Source: Acidobacteriota bacterium (GTDB lineage: Bacteria; Acidobacteriota; Thermoanaerobaculia; UBA5066). From it: DNA of 64,000 bases. The DNA is taken from positions 124,001 to 188,000 of the forward strand of contig JAKOVQ010000005.1 in the NCBI GenBank assembly GCA_029781975.1. Reading direction: 5' to 3'. Every line of letters starts with the position of its first letter. Position 1 is the first letter of the stretch. The position numbers and the translations under genes were made by a program. Of the stretch, positions 46,449 through 55,288 are shown one piece after another. Under the pieces are notes generated by a model. That model saw only the letters and a list, made by a program, of their open reading frames with translations. It was not told the origin of the DNA and did not search any database.

Positions 46449-46834
46449 CAGTACGGCATCTCCCCGTCCTCGAGGCCGAAGAAGTGCCCCAGCTCGTGGC
46501 GCACCGTGTCCTGGATCTCGCGCACGGCCTCCCGGTTGGTCGACGTGCACCTGAGGATCGGCCCGCGGAAGACGACGACCTGGGGAGGGAGCCCGGCGAG
46601 ACCGTCGAACGACAGCTCCGTCCGCATCGGGCCGCGGAAGATCCCGAGGAGCTCCTCGTCGTCCGGAGTCCCGGTCTCCTCGTAGTCCTCCTCCTCCGGC
46701 TCCTCCTCGACCGCGACGACGACGTTCTCGAGCATCTCGCGGAACTCCGCGGGGAGCTCCTCGACGGCCTGCCTGACGAGCCGCTCGAACTCGGCCATCG
46801 AGAGCCGCGGAGGTCGGGCGCCCCTCTTCCTCAC
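46448..46834 (-). CDS. Small zincin-like metallopeptidase family protein
   Basis: A 128-residue protein of the possibly-metallopeptidase family (zincin_1, PF06262-type). The Zn motif is in TVRHELGHFFGLED (HExxH plus a third ligand region) near the C-terminus. The N-terminal part MAEFERLVRQAVEELPAEFR and the acidic middle match the family. No signal peptide is seen, so it is probably cytoplasmic. Substrates are unknown for the family. It is coupled to tatD before it and to the membrane protein after it by 4-bp overlaps. Confidence 0.88.
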   Translation of the reverse strand: MRKRGARPPRLSMAEFERLVRQAVEELPAEFREMLENVVVAVEEEPEEEDYEETGTPDDEELLGIFRGPMRTELSFDGLAGLPPQVVVFRGPILRCTSTNREAVREIQDTVRHELGHFFGLEDGEMPY

Positions 46835-47649
46835 GGCGTCCCGAAGAGGCGGACGAAGCCGGCCGTCGTCTCGCGCGCCGCCTCCTCGAGCGAGACGCCC
46901 TTGACCTCCGCGAGCATCGCGGCCGTCCGCCTCACGTAGGCGGGCTCGTTCGGCTTCCCGCGGAACGGGACGGGCGCCAGGTACGGCGCGTCCGTCTCGA
47001 CGAGCATCGACCCGAGCGGGAGCGCCCGGGCAGCCGCCCGCACGTTCTCGGCCATCCGGAAGGTGATCATCCCCGAGAAGGAGACGAGGAACCCGAGCGA
47101 GAGGGCCCGTTCCCCGGTGGCCACGTCGGCGCAGAAGGAGTGGAGGACGCCGCGCGGCTTCCCGTCGCCGGGCCCGTACGCCTCCTCGAGGAGGGCGAGG
47201 AGGTCGGCCTCCGACTCCCGGTTGTGGAGGAGGACGGGGAGGGAGCGCTCCCGCGCGAAGGCGACCTGCGCCTTCAGCGCCCGCTTCTGGGCGTCTCGCG
47301 GGGCCAGGTCGTAGTGGTAGTCGAGCCCGATCTCCCCCACCGCGACGACCCTGGACGAGCGCGCCAGCTCCTCGAACAGGCGCAGGTCGCGGTCCTCGTC
47401 GAAGCCCCCCGCCTCGTGCGGGTGGATCCCCACGCCCGCGAAGACCCCCTCGAACCGCTCGGCCACCTCGACGCAGCGCGGGGCGTCGTCGCGCGTCGTC
47501 GCCGGGACGAGGATCCGCGTCACCCCCGCGTCGCGCGCCCTCGCCACCTGCGCGGCCACCTCGGCGTCGGTGGCGGCCCGCGTCGGGAAGCGGGCCTCGG
47601 GCCCCGGGAAGACCATCGTCAGGTGCCCGTGCGAGTCGGCGAGCTCCAT
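46831..47649 (-). CDS. tatD: TatD family hydrolase (metal-dependent DNase)
   Basis: A 272-residue TIM-barrel hydrolase. It starts MELADSHGHL where the two metal-binding His are usual. GVGIHPHEAG, VAVGEIGLDYHYDLAP (Glu ligand), LPVLLHNRESEADLL, GVLHSFCADV and LVETDAPYLAPVPFRGKPNEP (final Asp) follow. TatD enzymes act as 3'-5' exonucleases or related deoxyribonucleases. The ATG is 7 nt after TATCCT (47657-47662) with no ribosome site. It heads the tatD-zincin-membrane protein run. metG, a frequent neighbour of tatD elsewhere, is about 3 kb away. Confidence 0.94.
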   Translation of the reverse strand: MELADSHGHLTMVFPGPEARFPTRAATDAEVAAQVARARDAGVTRILVPATTRDDAPRCVEVAERFEGVFAGVGIHPHEAGGFDEDRDLRLFEELARSSRVVAVGEIGLDYHYDLAPRDAQKRALKAQVAFARERSLPVLLHNRESEADLLALLEEAYGPGDGKPRGVLHSFCADVATGERALSLGFLVSFSGMITFRMAENVRAAARALPLGSMLVETDAPYLAPVPFRGKPNEPAYVRRTAAMLAEVKGVSLEEAARETTAGFVRLFGTP

Positions 47650-47711
47650 CCGCGGAAGGATAGCGGAAGCGGCGGGAGGCCCGGTCCGCGCGCCGTACAA
47701 TCCGCGGTCCG

Positions 47712-49715
47712 ATGCGGCTCCTCCGCGACAGGGCCCGCGCGCCGCTCGCCGCCGCGCTCCTCGTCCTCGCCGTTCTCCTCGCGACGACCGACGAGAGGTC
47801 GTTCGGGGCGATCCCCGACGGGCGCGAGATGCTGTCGGCCGCGGCCGGCCTGGCGACGGGAGAGGGATTCGGGGTCTCGCGCGAGTTCGCGAACGCCGTC
47901 CCGCGGCCGGGCGGCGACGCCTCGTCGCGCTACGGCGCGGGCCAGAGCCTCGTCGAGGTGCCGTTCGTCCTGGCGGCCCGGCTCCTCGGGGCGATCGCCC
48001 CGGCAGCCTCCTCCGCGCCCGTCCTCGTCCTCCTACCCGTCGGCCTCCTCGCCGTCGCCGCGGCGGCGCTCGCGCGCGCGGCGGCGGACCTGGGCGCGTC
48101 GGCTCCGGTCGCGGCGGCCTCCGGCGCCGGGCTCGTCCTCGCCTCGCCTCTCTGGGGCTATGCGGGGAGCGACTTCTCCGAGCCTCTCCAGGCGACCGCG
48201 CTCGCGCTCGCCCTCGCGGGGGCGGTCCGCCTCCGCCGCGCCGGCGGAGGGGGGCGGCGATCCGGGGCGGCGACGGGCGCGGGCCTCGCGCTGGCCGGGC
48301 TCGCGAAATCCCTCCTCTGGCTCCCGGCGGCACCCGTCGCCCTCCTGGCGCTGAGGCCCCCGCCCGAGGCCCGATCGGGCGGGACGGAGGAGGAGGAGAG
48401 AGCGAAGCGGAAGGAGCGAAAGCGCCTCCGCAGGACGACGGGGCGCGCCGCGGAGCCGGCGTCCCTCCCGTTCCGGCCCGGCGTGGCCGCCTCTCTCGCA
48501 CTCGGGGCCGCCGTCTGGGCGCTCCTCGAGCTCCTCCGCTTCGGGAAGCTCCTCGGAGGGTACGGGGGAGAGGACTTCGCCTACCCTCCGCTGACCGGCC
48601 TCCTCCGCCTCACGCTCCTGCCGAACAAGGGTCTCCTCTGGTACGCGCCGTTCGTCGCCCTCGCCCCGCTGGGGCTCGTCCGGCTCTGGCGCGAGGCACG
48701 CGACGTCGCCCTGGTCCTCCTCGCCGCAACCCTCGCCGTCCTCCTCCCCGTCTCGGCGTGGTGGGCCTGGGACGGACAGGCCGGCTGGGGACCCCGGCTC
48801 CTCGTCCCCGCGCTCCCCTTCCTCTTCCTGGCCGCGGCGGCCGCCTGGAGGGGCGAGGTCGAGGCGGCGAGCGGGGAGCCGAGGGCTCCCTCCCGCTCCG
48901 TCCGCGCCGCGGCCCCGGCGCTCCTCGCCGCCGGGGTGGGCGTCAACCTCGTCGGCGCGCTCGTCCCCTTCCCCGGGGTCTACTCGCTCACATCGGGAGT
49001 CGCGCCCCAGCCGATCTCCGCCGCGCGCGCGGCGGGGACGCCGTACGAGATCGAGCGCCGGCCGGACGGCGTCCTCCTGGCGTCGGCCGCGCACCACCTC
49101 TCCCTCACCCCGGCCTGGAGCCCGATCCGGGTCCACGCGGCGCTCCTCGCCGAGCGGCTGCGCGGAGGCGACGTGGCGGCTCGGCTCGAGACGGGCGGCC
49201 TCGACTCCCTCGAGCCCCGCTTCGCCCCGGTCCTTCCGAGGGTCCCGGCCCCCGCGCTCGTCGCCGCGACGACGCCGTTCCGGTGGCCCTTCTGGGGGCG
49301 CTCGTGGCTCGCCCCGCAGCCCGGGCTCGACGACCCGCTCGCGCTGGCGCTCCGCGACCAGGCGATCCGCGCCGCCGACCGCGGCCGGACCGCCACGGCG
49401 CTCCGCCTCGCCGTCGCCGCCCTCGCGCGAACGCCGGCGAAACCCGATCCGGCGGGCGTCGCCGTGGCCGCCGACGCCGCCCTCAGGCTGGGGAGGGCCG
49501 ACGAGGCCCGCGCCCTCCTCTCGCGGGCCGGCGCGGCGTGCCATCCCTGGATCCTCTTCGTGAAGGTCGGCCTCGGCGACCCGCCCGACGGCTGCGTCCC
49601 CCCGGGGCTCGAGAGGAGCTTCACGGAGGGAGCGCTCGCCGCACGGGCGGCCGGTCTTCCCGTCGCCGCGTGGGACCGGGACGTTCGTCGGGGGGCCGCC
49701 GCGGAGCCGCGTTAG
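47712..49715 (+). CDS. Large membrane protein, GT-C/dolichyl-mannosyltransferase-like
   Basis: A 667-residue protein with about ten to twelve hydrophobic segments up to residue about 430 and a large soluble C-terminal domain. The first loop has IPDGREMLSAAAGLATGEG, resembling GT-C proteins of the GT39/ArnT group. A basic cytoplasmic loop (EEEERAKRKERKRLRR) follows the middle spans, and WWAWDGQAGWGPRLLVPALP is the kind of Trp/Gly/Arg loop seen in these enzymes. The C-terminus carries helical pairs resembling TPR units (residues 555-610). The ATG is 10 nt after TACAAT (47696-47701). It is divergent from tatD. Confidence 0.72.
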   Translation: MRLLRDRARAPLAAALLVLAVLLATTDERSFGAIPDGREMLSAAAGLATGEGFGVSREFANAVPRPGGDASSRYGAGQSLVEVPFVLAARLLGAIAPAASSAPVLVLLPVGLLAVAAAALARAAADLGASAPVAAASGAGLVLASPLWGYAGSDFSEPLQATALALALAGAVRLRRAGGGGRRSGAATGAGLALAGLAKSLLWLPAAPVALLALRPPPEARSGGTEEEERAKRKERKRLRRTTGRAAEPASLPFRPGVAASLALGAAVWALLELLRFGKLLGGYGGEDFAYPPLTGLLRLTLLPNKGLLWYAPFVALAPLGLVRLWREARDVALVLLAATLAVLLPVSAWWAWDGQAGWGPRLLVPALPFLFLAAAAAWRGEVEAASGEPRAPSRSVRAAAPALLAAGVGVNLVGALVPFPGVYSLTSGVAPQPISAARAAGTPYEIERRPDGVLLASAAHHLSLTPAWSPIRVHAALLAERLRGGDVAARLETGGLDSLEPRFAPVLPRVPAPALVAATTPFRWPFWGRSWLAPQPGLDDPLALALRDQAIRAADRGRTATALRLAVAALARTPAKPDPAGVAVAADAALRLGRADEARALLSRAGAACHPWILFVKVGLGDPPDGCVPPGLERSFTEGALAARAAGLPVAAWDRDVRRGAAAEPR

Positions 49716-49757
49716 GGGTCCGCACCGGGGAAGCTGCGGAAGGCGCGGCCGGCGCCG

Positions 49758-50654
49758 TCAGCCCGAGGGGGGGCGTCCGTAGAAGTCGACGATCGCCTTC
49801 CACGCCTCCGCGGCGGTCTCGGCGTAGGTCACGAGGCGGATGTCGTCCGCGGAGATCGTCCCTTCTTCGACGAGGAACTGGAAGTCGACGAGCCGTTCCC
49901 AGAACGACCTCCCGAAGAGGACGACGGGGACCGGGGGCATCTTCCCGGTCTGGATCAGGGTCAGCGTCTCGAAGAGCTCGTCGAGCGTCCCGAAGCCGCC
50001 GGGGAAGGCGACCAGCGCCTTGGCCCTCATCAGGAAGTGCATCTTCCGGATCGCGAAGTAGTGGAAGTGGATGCAGAGCCCCGGCGTCACGTACGGGTTC
50101 GGGGCCTGCTCGTGCGGGAGGACGATGTTGAAGCCCGCGCTCTTGGCCCCGACGTCGAAGGCGCCGCGGTTCGCCGCCTCCATGACGCCGGGACCGCCTC
50201 CGGTGACGATGACGAAGTCGCAGAACCCGCCCCGCTGGCACGTGGAGGAGACGATCCTCGAGAACTCGCGCGCCTCGTCGTAGTAGGGCGCCTTCTCGAG
50301 GACGCGGCGCGCCACCTCCACGGCGCGGGAGGCGCCGGGGTCTCCCGGGCTCGCGGCGGCCCGCTCCTCGGCCGCGCGGAGGCGCTCCTCCGCCACGCCC
50401 CGCTCGACGACGCGCGTCCCGCCGAAGACGACGATCGTCGACCGGACCTCGTGCTCGGTCAGGAACCGCTCGGCCCGGGTGAGCTCCAGCTGGAGCCTGA
50501 GGCCGCGCTGCTCCGGAAGGGCGAGGAAGCCCAGGTCTTCCTGGGCGCTCCGGCTCGCCGGAGAGGCGAGGATCCTCTCGAGGTTCTCCCGCACCGCCCC
50601 GTCCTCGGGGAGGGGAACCCCCTCGGGGAGCGCCGGTCGCCTCTCCTCGCTCAC
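49758..50654 (-). CDS. LOG family protein (TIGR00730-like)
   Basis: A 298-residue Rossmann-fold protein of the LOG/lysine-decarboxylase-like family. The signatures are VTGGGPGVMEAANRGA and VAFPGGFGTLDELFETLTL (the PGGxGTxxE motif). Characterised members release cytokinin bases from nucleotide monophosphates (phosphoribohydrolases). This is a longer form with an N-terminal extension of about 75 residues, whose natural substrate is not known. It lies 16 bp after metG on the same strand and may be co-transcribed. There is no lysine decarboxylase activity in such proteins, despite older labels. Confidence 0.88.
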   Translation of the reverse strand: MSEERRPALPEGVPLPEDGAVRENLERILASPASRSAQEDLGFLALPEQRGLRLQLELTRAERFLTEHEVRSTIVVFGGTRVVERGVAEERLRAAEERAAASPGDPGASRAVEVARRVLEKAPYYDEAREFSRIVSSTCQRGGFCDFVIVTGGGPGVMEAANRGAFDVGAKSAGFNIVLPHEQAPNPYVTPGLCIHFHYFAIRKMHFLMRAKALVAFPGGFGTLDELFETLTLIQTGKMPPVPVVLFGRSFWERLVDFQFLVEEGTISADDIRLVTYAETAAEAWKAIVDFYGRPPSG

Positions 50655-50670
50655 CGCCGGCCGCCCCGGC

Positions 50671-52815
50671 CTACTTGACCTTCGTCCCCGAAGGGACCGA
50701 CGGGTCGACCGCGAGGAGCGACGGCTCCCCCGTCCCGGGGAGCGAGGCCGCGAGGACCATGCCGTTCGATTCGATCCCCATCAGCCTTGCGGGAGCGAGG
50801 TTCGCCACGACGACGACCTTCCGCCCCACGAGCTGCTCCGGGGAATACGCCGTGGCGATCCCGGCCACGAGGGTCCTCTCCTCCTCGCCGATCCTCACCC
50901 GGAGCTTCATCAGCTTCTTCGACCTCTCGACCTTCTCGGCCGCGATCACCTCGGCGACCCTCAGGTCCGTCCGGAAGAACTCCTCGATGGTGATCCGGGC
51001 GCCTCCCTCGGCGGACGTGGCCGCGGGAGCGGAAGGGGAGGTCGACGGGGTCTCGGAGGGTGCGGAGGGTGGAGCCGCGGCGGCCGCCGCCGCGGGCACG
51101 CCGGCGGCGGGAGCCGCCGGTGCGGCACCGGCCGGGCTGTTGGCGCTCTGGGCGCTCGGGGCGCTCGGGGCGCTCGGGGCAACGCCGTCGGGCGTGGCGC
51201 CAGGCTTGGGCTGGTCGGTCACGGGAGTCTCCTTGTGAGCGTCGTGCGCGGCGAAGTAGGCCTTCGCGTCCGCGCGGGGAAAGAGCGGGGGGGCCGGGAC
51301 GAGCGGCGCTCCGAGGGGGATCCGGCCCCATTCGAGGTCCCCCTCGCGCGGCCCCGCCTCGGGCGCGGCGCAGCCGATCCGCCGCAGCACCTCGGCCGAC
51401 GCGGCGGGGGCGATCGGCCAGAGGAGGACGGCCGCCACGCGGAGCCCCTCGAGGGCGTTGTGGTGGATCCGGTGGAGGGCCGGCGTCGCCCCTTCCGCCT
51501 TCACCAGCTTCCACGGCTCGCGCGCCGTCAGGTAGCCGTCGATGGCGGTGACGAGGGCCCGGATGGCGTCGGCTGCCTCCTGCAGGCGGTACGACTCGAA
51601 GGCCCGCCGCCAGTCGGAGGCGGCCTTCGCCGCGGCGCGCATCACCTCGTTGTCGTCGCACCGCTCGGACGGGGTCTTCCCGCCGAAGGCGTCGGCCGCC
51701 ATCCTGACCACGCGCGAGAGGGTGTTGCCGAGGCCGTTCGCGAGGTCGGCGTTGTATCGGGCCAGGAACGACTCGTCGGAGAACGACGCGTCCTGCCCGA
51801 AGGCCATCTCGGCCAGGAGGTGCCAGCGGAGCGCGTCGACGCCGAACGACTCGACGAGGTCGTCGGGGCGGACGACGTTCCCGACCGACTTCGACATCTT
51901 CATCTGGTCCCTGAGCCACCAGCCGTGGCTGACGACCTGGGAGGGGACGGGGACTCCCGCGGACATCAGGAACGCGGGCCAGTAGACGGCGTGGAACCGC
52001 AGGATGTCCTTCCCGACGAGGTGGACCGCCCGGACGTCTCCCCTGCCGTCGCCCGAGGGCCAGTAGCGGGCCACGAGCCCCTCGTCGCCGCTCCCGAAGC
52101 CGAGGGCGGTGAGGTAGTTCGTGAGCGCGTCGAGCCAGACGTAGACGACGTGCCCGGGGCGAGAGGGGAACGGGATCCCCCACTGGATCGACGTCCGCGA
52201 GACCGAGAGGTCCTTCAGGCCGGAGGCGACGAAGGAGCGGACCTCGTTGAGCCGCGTCTCGGGGTAGACGAAGGGGCGCCCGTCGACCCCCTTCTCGTAG
52301 AGCGAGAGGAGGCGGTCCGCGTACCTCGAGAGGCGGAAGAAGACGTTCTCCTCCTTCTGCCACTCGGCGGCGGTGCCGTGCGTGGGGCACCTCCCGTCGA
52401 GGAGGTCCTTCTCGGGGTAGAACGCCTCGCAGCCGACGCAGTACCACCCCTCGTGCGAGGCGACGTAGAGGTCGCCCGCCGCGTCGAGCCGGGCGATCAG
52501 CGCCTCGACGCCGCGGCGGTGCCGCGCCTCGGTCGTCCGGATGAAGTCGTCGTTCCCCACCTCGAACCGCTTCCAGAGCCTCTGGAAGGTCGGGGCGTTC
52601 CGGTCGGCCACCGCCTGCGGCGTCGTCCCTTCGGCCCTCGCCACCTTCTCGATCTTCTGGCCGTGCTCGTCCGTCCCGGTGAGGAACCGCACGTCCTCGC
52701 CCAGGAAGCGGTGGAAGCGCGCGAGGGCGTCGGCGACGACGGTCGTGTAGAGGTGGCCGATGTGCGGCCGGTCGTTGACGTAGTAGATCGGGGTGGTGAG
52801 GTACCGGCGGGGCAT
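50671..52815 (-). CDS. metG: Methionine--tRNA ligase
   Basis: A 714-residue class I aminoacyl-tRNA synthetase. HIGH appears as DRPHIGHLYTT and KMSKS as QMKMSKSVGNV. The single zinc knuckle is CVGC with CPTH, like the Thermus-type enzyme. An anticodon-binding helical domain follows. A Pro/Ala/Ser linker (about 530-595, with 9-bp nucleotide repeats at 51143-51180) leads to a C-terminal OB-fold tRNA-binding domain (ITIEEFFRTDLRVAEVIAAE) used for dimerisation. The ATG lies 9 nt after TATTCT (52825-52830) with no ribosome site, suggesting its own leaderless promoter. Confidence 0.96.
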   Translation of the reverse strand: MPRRYLTTPIYYVNDRPHIGHLYTTVVADALARFHRFLGEDVRFLTGTDEHGQKIEKVARAEGTTPQAVADRNAPTFQRLWKRFEVGNDDFIRTTEARHRRGVEALIARLDAAGDLYVASHEGWYCVGCEAFYPEKDLLDGRCPTHGTAAEWQKEENVFFRLSRYADRLLSLYEKGVDGRPFVYPETRLNEVRSFVASGLKDLSVSRTSIQWGIPFPSRPGHVVYVWLDALTNYLTALGFGSGDEGLVARYWPSGDGRGDVRAVHLVGKDILRFHAVYWPAFLMSAGVPVPSQVVSHGWWLRDQMKMSKSVGNVVRPDDLVESFGVDALRWHLLAEMAFGQDASFSDESFLARYNADLANGLGNTLSRVVRMAADAFGGKTPSERCDDNEVMRAAAKAASDWRRAFESYRLQEAADAIRALVTAIDGYLTAREPWKLVKAEGATPALHRIHHNALEGLRVAAVLLWPIAPAASAEVLRRIGCAAPEAGPREGDLEWGRIPLGAPLVPAPPLFPRADAKAYFAAHDAHKETPVTDQPKPGATPDGVAPSAPSAPSAQSANSPAGAAPAAPAAGVPAAAAAAAPPSAPSETPSTSPSAPAATSAEGGARITIEEFFRTDLRVAEVIAAEKVERSKKLMKLRVRIGEEERTLVAGIATAYSPEQLVGRKVVVVANLAPARLMGIESNGMVLAASLPGTGEPSLLAVDPSVPSGTKVK

Positions 52816-52856
52816 GGGCGGCCGAGAATATCAGCCCCGGGGCGCCGGCCCGCGGT

Positions 52857-53588
52857 TCAGAGGAGCCCTTCCCGCCGGAACGAGAACCAGCGCCCCCTGC
52901 CGACCACGACGTGGTCCCTCACCTCGATCCCGAGGTCGCGGCCCACCCGGACGAACCGGTCCGTCGTGGCACGGTCCTCCGGCGACGGGCTCGGGTCGCC
53001 CGAGGGGTGGTTGTGGTAGAGGACGATCCCCACCGCTCCGCGCAGGACCGCCATCCGGAAGAGGGGCTGCGGCGAGACCGCCGCGAACGTCGCCGAGCCC
53101 CGGAAGACCACGGCGTCGTGGACGACCCGGTTCCGCGCGTCGAGGAGGAGCCCCCCCATGACCTCCCGCGTCTCGGCGGCGAGGGCGTTCGTCAGGTAGT
53201 CCCCGGCGGCCTCCGGGCCCGAGACGACCGGCCGCGCGTCGAGCTCCGCGCGCGCGAGCCTCCGGGCGATCTCGGCCGCGGCGACGAGCCGCGCCGCCTT
53301 CGCGGCCCCGACGCCCCGGCTCCCGAAGAGGTGGATCGCCGGGTCGTCGCCGAGGAGCCCGTGGAGAGAGGTCCCCCGGAGGAGGTCGCGGGCGGTCTCG
53401 AGGACGGGCTGCCCGGCGCGCCCCGTCCCGAGGAGGACGGCGACGAGCTCCTCGTCGCTCAGGGCGGCGGCGCCACGGCCGATGAGCTTCTCGCGCGGGC
53501 GGTCCTCCGGCGCGAGCTCGGCGAGGCGGCCGACGGCCGGACCGCGACGGCGCTTCCGCGGGCTCTCCCCGTCCGCTCCGCCGTTCAC
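52857..53588 (-). CDS. radC: RadC family JAB-domain protein
   Basis: A 243-residue RadC homologue. The N-terminal part holds a helix-hairpin-helix-like region (LFGSRGVGAAKAARLVAAAE). The C-terminal JAB1/MPN domain has an intact metalloprotease-type metal site in YHNHPSGDPSPSPEDRATTD. Despite the old name, RadC has no proven DNA-repair role; the fold suggests a Zn-dependent hydrolase. The GTG start overlaps the sirtuin stop (GTGA), and the longer frame upstream is out of frame with that gene. Confidence 0.92.
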   Translation of the reverse strand: MNGGADGESPRKRRRGPAVGRLAELAPEDRPREKLIGRGAAALSDEELVAVLLGTGRAGQPVLETARDLLRGTSLHGLLGDDPAIHLFGSRGVGAAKAARLVAAAEIARRLARAELDARPVVSGPEAAGDYLTNALAAETREVMGGLLLDARNRVVHDAVVFRGSATFAAVSPQPLFRMAVLRGAVGIVLYHNHPSGDPSPSPEDRATTDRFVRVGRDLGIEVRDHVVVGRGRWFSFRREGLL

Positions 53589-54340
53589 CCGGGCGCCCTC
53601 TCGGCGAGGTCGGCGATCCGCGGCAGCACCTTCGCGGCCGGTGCGCGGAGGACCCGGTGGGCCAGGGGCGTCGCCTCGGTCTCGTCCGGGTTCACCTCCA
53701 CGACGAACGCGCCGGCGCGCGCGGCGATCACGACGAGGCCGGCGGCCGGCGTGACGAGCGCGGAGGTCCCGACGACGAGGAGCAGCGCGCTCTGGCGCGC
53801 GGCCTCCACCGCCCGCCTCCACGCCGCCTCCGGGAGGGGCTCGCCGAACCAGACGACGTCGGGACGGAGGACCGCCCCGCAGCCGGGACAGCGGGGCGGC
53901 AGCTCCGAGAACGCCGCCCCGAGGGCGGGCCGGACGGTCCCCTCGCGCGTGCAGCGGACGCGGCGGATCGAGCCGTGGAGCTCCACGACGTCCGTCGACC
54001 CGGCCTCCTGGTGGAGGCCGTCGACGTTCTGCGTCACGACGGCCACGCGCGGGAGGGCGTGCTGGAGCCGGGCGACCGCCCTGTGGCCCGCGTTCGGCGT
54101 CGCGGCGAGGACGAGGCCCCGCCTCCACTCGTAGAACCGCCAGACCTTCACAGGGTCGCGGGCGAACGCCTCGGGGGTGGCGAGCTCCTCGGCGTGGTGC
54201 CCCTCCCAGAGGCCGTCCTCGCCCCGGAACGTGGGGAGGCCGCTCTCCGCCGAGATGCCCGCCCCGGTCAGGATCGTCAGCAGGCGCCCGGCCCGCAGGG
54301 AGTCGAACGCCTCGCCGAGCCCGTCGGCCGCGTCCGTCAC
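53585..54340 (-). CDS. cobB: Sirtuin, NAD-dependent protein deacylase
   Basis: A 251-residue Sir2-family enzyme that removes acyl groups from lysine using NAD. NAD-binding motifs are ILTGAGISAESGLPTFRG and VVTQNVDGLHQEAG, with the catalytic His in VELHGSI. The Zn region has RCTREG and CPGC, as in E. coli CobB where the first cysteine pair is also incomplete. FYEWRRG provides the Tyr-x-x-Arg pair found in class III sirtuins with desuccinylase activity. It overlaps the genes on both sides (ATGA before, GTGA after). Confidence 0.93.
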   Translation of the reverse strand: MTDAADGLGEAFDSLRAGRLLTILTGAGISAESGLPTFRGEDGLWEGHHAEELATPEAFARDPVKVWRFYEWRRGLVLAATPNAGHRAVARLQHALPRVAVVTQNVDGLHQEAGSTDVVELHGSIRRVRCTREGTVRPALGAAFSELPPRCPGCGAVLRPDVVWFGEPLPEAAWRRAVEAARQSALLLVVGTSALVTPAAGLVVIAARAGAFVVEVNPDETEATPLAHRVLRAPAAKVLPRIADLAERAPG

Positions 54341-55248
54341 CGCGGCACCTCGTCGTCGCGCACGAGCCGCTCCCAGGCGACCGACCTGACCGCATCTCCC
54401 GCCTCGAAGAGCGACCGGTCGGCCGGGGTCGACGCCCGCCTCACGAGGCCTGTGACGTGCCGCTCGACGGTCGTCGTCGTGGGCCTCGGGGGGACGAGCG
54501 ACTCCGCCTCCCCACCGCCGGGCCCGACCCCCTCCACCAGCCGCCGCGCCTCCGTCTCGAGCGCCACCGCGACCGGGAGGCCGTCCACCTTCGCGAGGCG
54601 GGGGGCCAGCTCCTCGGCCACCTCCGGCGGGACGTCGAAGAGACGCCCGAGGTCGTCGAGCGGCGAGGCCGCGCCGTCGCCCGCGGCCAGCGTCTCGATC
54701 GATCCCGTCGTCCGGCAGACGACGTGGAGCATCTGGCCCGGGATGGATGTGACGACCGAGTAGCCGACCGAGACGCGGAACCGCCGCGTCGGCTCGCCCT
54801 GGAAGGGAGCGCCGGCTCCGGCGGGCGAGACGACGACCTCGACGTCCGCCACGCGGGACGCGGAGAGGCCCGATTCCGCCCCCCCGGCCTCGCGGAAGAG
54901 GCCGGCGAAGGCCTCGGGGCCCGCCGTCGCCTCGACGGCCTCGTCGGGAGCGACGAGCGTGCTGCTCCTCGGGCCGACCAGCGCGACGCGCGCCCGGGTG
55001 CGGGGGAAGGCCCCGCGCGCGAGCTCCCAGCGCGCCGACCCCGCGAGGACGTGGACGACGCCCCGGAGCGACCGCGCCGTCTCCCCGACCGGCGTCCGGG
55101 AGAGGCGGCTCTCGGCGAGCTCGTAGGTCACGAGCGGAGGGGGGGGCGGGGTGGGGGTTGGTGGAGGGGCGGCGCCGTCCGCGCCCGCGCCGAGGAGCGC
55201 CATCCCGAGGACGAGGGGAGCGATCACGAGGCCGATCTTACGCGGCAC
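54337..55248 (-). CDS. Secreted hypothetical protein
   Basis: A 303-residue exported protein that I do not recognise. It begins at a GTG (55246-55248) that gives a good signal peptide (KIGLVIAPLVLGMALLGAGADG), followed by a Pro/Thr-rich spacer. The mature part starts with LVTYELAESRLSRTPVGETARSL and continues with beta-strand-like text (RGVVHVLAGSARWELARGAF), later with a helical C-terminal half. DUF4412-like or other small envelope folds are possible but not shown. Its stop overlaps the sirtuin start. It is divergent from the histidine kinase, with 40 bp between starts. Confidence 0.65.
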   Translation of the reverse strand: MPRKIGLVIAPLVLGMALLGAGADGAAPPPTPTPPPPPLVTYELAESRLSRTPVGETARSLRGVVHVLAGSARWELARGAFPRTRARVALVGPRSSTLVAPDEAVEATAGPEAFAGLFREAGGAESGLSASRVADVEVVVSPAGAGAPFQGEPTRRFRVSVGYSVVTSIPGQMLHVVCRTTGSIETLAAGDGAASPLDDLGRLFDVPPEVAEELAPRLAKVDGLPVAVALETEARRLVEGVGPGGGEAESLVPPRPTTTTVERHVTGLVRRASTPADRSLFEAGDAVRSVAWERLVRDDEVPR

Positions 55249-55288
55249 GCGGTTGCTGCCCCGGCGACTCCGGGCGGAGAATCGGGGG

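Noticed and set aside
53585-54340. Sirtuin with broken zinc site
   Set aside because: The first cysteine pair looks incomplete, but as I recall E. coli CobB shows the same arrangement, so this is not evidence of inactivation.
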